This document shows positions 60,391-64,000 of a stretch of 64,000 nt of DNA, piece after piece. The stretch lies in contig LSRY02000037.1 in the NCBI GenBank assembly GCA_001643675.2, positions 248,001-312,000 on the forward strand, given 5' to 3'. Numbering within the stretch: position 1 is the stretch's first letter; each line of letters opens with the position of its first letter. The notes beneath the pieces were generated by a model. The model did no database searches, was not told the origin of the DNA, and was given only the letters and a program-made list of their open reading frames with translations. The stretch is from Monocercomonoides exilis (lineage: Eukaryota > Preaxostyla > Oxymonadida > Polymastigidae). Both the position numbers and the translations under genes were made by a program.

Positions 60391-61614
60391 CTACTTCCGT
60401 GAAACCTTCCGAGGATCCAAAGAAGACGACGACGACGAAGAAGAAGAAGAAGACGAAGACGAAGACGAAGACGATGGGGACACAGCAGCCGTCTTCGCCA
60501 CCGGTGCAGCCGGCTGCTCTCTTTCTGCTCTTCCGCCCGAAGACGCCTCGGCCGGCGCGTCAGACGGCCTCACCTCTGCAATCAGGTCGCACAGCGGGTG
60601 GTACGGCGTGGCCCCGACGCCATAGCGCATGCAGAACGAGCGCAGTGAGTCCGGGTGTGCGGCATGATATACACGCGCCCCGGTCAGCCAGTTCCCGTCG
60701 CAGCGCCGCACCGTCTCCATGAACTCGGCGGGAGGGACAGACGGGAAGATAATGTTGATCATGTACAGCTGGTAGTCCAGAAGCGTCATTGTTGGCTTCC
60801 ACGGCTCCGCGGAGTCGCCTTTTCGCTGCTGGTACAGGCGCTTCTCCAGCTCGATCAATCCTTTGAAAAATGGCTGTGGCAAATGAAGTGTATTTTGAAA
60901 TTTTATTTAAATTTGTTGATTAGCAGTTTTGTTTTGTTATGAAGAAATAATTTTTTTATTAATGAATAGATCTATAAATTGAATAATTATCCATACAGTA
61001 ATTGGAGCTGCAATGGGATGCTTTGAAGATAATAAATCCCATGCTTGTTTTAATGACATTCCGAAATAATCCATCATATGAGCAAGGCAAATGGTTGATG
61101 ATCTACTCATTCCAGCTCTACAATGAATAAGTGCTGTTCCTTTTGAATCCTGACATTCGCGTAAGAACTGTGTTTTGAAAATAACAAACTCAACTTTCTT
61201 TTTAAAAAAATAATAATAATTAAAACATTCAGTGCGTCCGGCCACATGCTTTCAAATTCTATTGTTGAAGTTGCGATATCAACAACTGGTATCTAAAAAT
61301 ATCAATGTAAAAGCAATTTGGAGAAAAAATAAACATATAATTCTTCGCAAAAAAAGAACAAAAATGAAGTTCAAAACCCAAAGTCTTTGCATTCCTGGTG
61401 GAAGTGCGTCATGGAGTTTTGTTTTCAGAACAGACACGATGTGAGTTATTCCCAGAGACTATTTTCAAATGATGTGCATCAAAACATAACTGTATATAAA
61501 TGTTGTATAAATATAAATGAAGATAACCTTCAAATAAGAAAGATCACTGGCTCCTTCCAGATTGGACATAAAAAGTTTTTGAGGAATTATTTCGGATATA
61601 ACAACACCAGGCAT
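60391..61614 (-). CDS. Dual-specificity protein phosphatase, five exons
   Basis: Exons 61614-61528, 61458-61378, 61292-61227, 61167-60997 and 60873-60391 are joined by phase-0 GT-AG introns of 69, 85, 59 and 123 bp, giving 295 residues. The phosphatase fold runs from MPGVVISEIIPQKLFMSNLE through SLGITHIVSVL, IPVVDIATSTI (likely general acid D61) and ALIHCRAGMSRSSTICLAHM with the HCxxGxxRS signature (C94, R100), to PFFKGLIELEKRL. All catalytic residues are present, so activity on phospho-Tyr/Ser/Thr is likely. The C-terminal 120 residues, including LDYQLYMINIIFPSVPPAEF and a run of Ser before LDPRKVSRK, are not part of the usual DSP domain. The last exon is strikingly GC-rich while the first four are AT-rich. 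Divergent from the CNOT11-like gene 219 bp away. Confidence 0.92.
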
Positions 61615-61833
61615 TCTTTTCGTTTTGGCTAAATCATGCAAAAAATAAAAGTGATCAAATATAAAATAGATTCAATACTTTTGGAATCCTGACGTGCGAT
61701 TATCGGCCTACTCATGTGATTCTGAGAATTTTGTTTAAACTTATGGGTATTTTTTGAGAAATGGAAAAAAAGAATGATCGGAAAGATCAAAGAAAATTAC
61801 TTAGCCTTTTTCTTTTAAATTGAAAGGTTTATA
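61615..61833. promoter_or_regulatory. Divergent intergenic region between DSP and CNOT11-like gene
   Basis: 219 bp between two start codons on opposite strands, so both promoters should lie here. A pyrimidine-rich TTAG upstream of the DSP ATG could alternatively be a splice acceptor for an unseen 5' exon. Confidence 0.45.
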
Positions 61834-62764
61834 ATGGAATTGTCACCAAAGGAAATACGGATATTGGAAATAGCATTGGATTCAACTGATACATTCGGTG
61901 AGAAATTTAATTTTATACGGAGTAGCATCGATCCAATAAAATCCTTACCGTTGGCAATAGCGATGTCAAATATTATTACCGAAGAAACTACTTGTGAAAA
62001 ACATAAATTTACAGCACTTTTTATGATAGTTTATTTATATCCAAATTGTCAATTGAAAAAGCATCCATTTTATTACATATTTAACAAAATATCTTTACTT
62101 GATGGAGTTAATGTTAATTTGAAGCTTTTCCAGAGCCTATTGCTGACAAAAGAATATGAGAAAGTGTGGAAGTGCTTTCATTAAAATTTTTGTCTTTTGC
62201 GATATTTATTTACTCCTTAGATTGCAACTTTGACTTTCGAAGAAATTAACCAGCAAATCACAAAAAATCCTCCAGAAGCTGTTGATATTCCACTTCTTGA
62301 TTCTAATGAGAGTGGAGAAGAGATAAAAACGCCGAACGATATCGAATACTATGATCTATACTCTTTTCCTTCGAAAAATTGTTCTAATATTATTCAAAAA
62401 GATAATTGGATTCGTCCGATTCCAATAAGTTACAGCTTTCCTTTGCTTCAATCTGTGTGTATAATTTTTACAAATTGAAATTTTCATATTGGTATTTATT
62501 TATCAGTTGAAATGGCTTGATTTAGATCTTCCATTAGATCTTCGTTATGATGAAGGACTTGGAATTTCTCTAACAGGTTTGCTTTAATTATTATATTTAG
62601 AAATTAACTTTTTCATCAATCATTATATTGAATCTTTTTTTATTTCAAATTATAAAATTTTTGAATGAATAATGCCAATTACGCATGTGTTGGGAAATGT
62701 TTGCACTACAGAAGAAAAAAAAGAAGCTCCAATTTCATCTTCTTCAGAAGTTCTTCAAAAATGA
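61834..62764 (+). CDS. CNOT11-like CCR4-NOT complex subunit (N-terminal domain only)
   Basis: Exons 61834-62163, 62221-62454, 62507-62576 and 62712-62764 with introns of 57, 52 and 135 bp give 228 residues. The start MELSPKEIRILEIA...TFGEKFNFIRSSI matches the CNOT11 (C2orf29) N-terminal helical region, as do ALFMIVYLYPNCQLKKHPFY and LKLFQSLLLTKEYEK. The third exon joins the NWIRPIPISYSFPLL segment to LKWLDLDLPLDL, reproducing the CNOT11 FIRPxPPLH...LxWL pattern that precedes the C-terminal domain. CNOT11 binds CNOT10 and the NOT1 N terminus in the mRNA deadenylase complex. The usual C-terminal DUF2363 domain is not found downstream; the protein ends EAPISSSSEVLQK. The last exon is the least certain. 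Confidence 0.8.
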
Positions 62765-63269
62765 AAAGATTATGCTTATTTTAGAAAATTTTTTGCTCCG
62801 AGGTTGAAAAAACTCGAATAGAAGTATTCATAAGTGAATCCGATACTGAAAACTTTTTTATGATTAAATCCACATGTGCAAATAGTTATTACTTATGTCA
62901 TTGATTGCGGAAGCTATTGGTGGACGTTTTATCTTTTTGAAATCTTTTTATAGATTATAATTTTTTTCTGAAGACCAGATTTTGTTATAATTTTTTTTCT
63001 TTGTTTTAAGTTTCGAATTGCTTATTTTGTGTTTTGTTGTTTCATAGAAAATAAAATTTTAAATAATTATGGAATGAGATACGAAAAGAATTGTTTTTCT
63101 CTTTTTAAATATACCACAAATAATTTAAAATGAGAATTTGGCAAACTTGAAGAATTTCTGATCTTTTCAAAGATTTTGTGCAGAAACGTTTTTACATGAA
63201 GAAGAAAATAAAAATTAAATTTTTTTTCTAAGGATAATAAATGTGTATTGATCAAAATAATTGCTATTA
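62765..63269. other. AT-rich 3' flank
   Basis: Noncoding sequence after the CNOT11-like gene. I searched by eye for a continuation of the CNOT11 C-terminal domain and saw none. Confidence 0.45.
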
Positions 63270-64000
63270 CAGTGAAGCTCGGTTATAATCACCTCGGTTG
63301 TAATCAAGACCGCGAATAATCACATTTTTTCGTGCATCAACAAATTTAGCTTTTTTATAGTCTAAATTTTTTTGAATAGTTCCTTTTGTTTAATTGTCTA
63401 ATATAACAAAATTTTCATATTTTGATCAAATTTATGTTCACAATTATGAAACTTCACAAAAACGGTATTGATAACATTCTTTTGGATTTGTTTCCATTTT
63501 GGTGAAGTTTCTTGAGTAGGAACAAAAAATTGATGAAAATATCAAATTTTTATTTAATTAGAAAATTAAATAAAGGAGCTTTTCAAAAAAATTTTGACAT
63601 ATGTGTAATTTCATCGGTTATAATCACACTAAAATCGTGAATAATCACAAATTTTGAAAATTAATGGGTATTATTATGTCTATTTTGAAATATTTGCAGA
63701 AATGAAAGTTGTTTTTTTCTGCTTTATTATAAACAAATGGGTGATTCTTTTTGAAAAGTCACAAAAGTTTAATTTTCATATAAATCAAAATTTTCATATT
63801 TTGATAAATATTTTGTTAACAAATATCAAACTTCACTTAAATGGAATCTATAACTTGAAAATCCTATTTCAAACATTATTGAGGAGATTTGTGAGCTGAA
63901 ACAGAAATTTGAGCATTATATGAAATTTTTGATTTATTTGAAAATTAAACATTTGCGACTATTCAAAAAGAATCACCCATATATTAGATGGAAAATGTGA
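63270..64000 (+). mobile_element. Terminal part of a Tc1/mariner/pogo-type transposon (partial)
   Basis: Begins TA|CAGTGAAGCTCGGTTATAA, which closely resembles the CAGT...CTCGGTTATAA termini of pogo/Tigger-like elements, with TA as the expected target. The motif (G/A)TAATCAC recurs just inside (63284-63320) and again at 63614-63652. A diverged direct duplication (ATTTTCATATTTTGAT..., 63402 and 63788) and a 19-bp inverted repeat (GGGTGATTCTTTTTGAA, 63738 and 63961) follow. No transposase frame appears before the window ends, so the element is cut or non-autonomous. Confidence 0.6.

Overview
This is eukaryotic DNA, AT-rich, with short spliceosomal introns and long, often intron-poor exons. The content points to an anaerobic protist of the oxymonad/Preaxostyla group, and I think a Monocercomonoides-like genome is the best fit. 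Three things support that: (i) the two-intron gene at 11052-12486 matches, as I remember it, a large multicopy family of hypothetical proteins in Monocercomonoides; (ii) the 4.1-kaa beta-helix receptor at 26178-38558 ends in a degenerate kinase-like domain of a kind abundant in oxymonads; (iii) poly-Ser, poly-Glu and poly-Asn tracts occur throughout otherwise recognisable housekeeping proteins. The species call is inference, not a database result. Introns placed here are GT-AG and 52-218 bp long.

Layout. 268-381 holds the last exon of a plus-strand gene cut by the window edge. 1355-4725 (minus) is a phospholipase B-like protein with a pure (ATT)75 tract, a C-terminal membrane anchor and a Ser-rich tail. 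It is divergent from ribosomal protein eL8 (4927-5946, plus). 5947-25900 is a gene-poor accessory stretch. It contains a 965-bp foldback element with TA target duplications, a 3.2-kb region bounded by inverted ends carrying palindromic motifs, a gene of the multicopy family plus a decayed relative on the other strand, a widely spaced 52-bp inverted repeat (15504 and 22439), several partly resolved low-complexity genes (17.9-21.4 kb), and two large abutting inverted repeats (23.1-25.5 kb).

From 26178 to 62764 the window is gene-dense. A receptor-like protein carries eight CG...PC beta-helix modules, one transmembrane helix and a cytoplasmic pseudokinase. Next come an MPPED-type metallophosphoesterase, a giant protein of about 6,000 residues whose leucine-rich-repeat N terminus is spread over small exons in front of a single 17.4-kb exon, and a five-exon dual-specificity phosphatase. 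Divergent from the phosphatase is a four-exon CNOT11-like CCR4-NOT subunit. The final 730 bp look like the end of a Tc1/mariner/pogo-type transposon.

No operon logic applies. The clearest co-oriented block is the minus-strand run receptor, phosphoesterase, LRR giant, phosphatase. Two divergent gene pairs (PLBD/eL8 and DSP/CNOT11) share intergenic regions of about 200 bp. No rRNA, tRNA or CRISPR was recognised.
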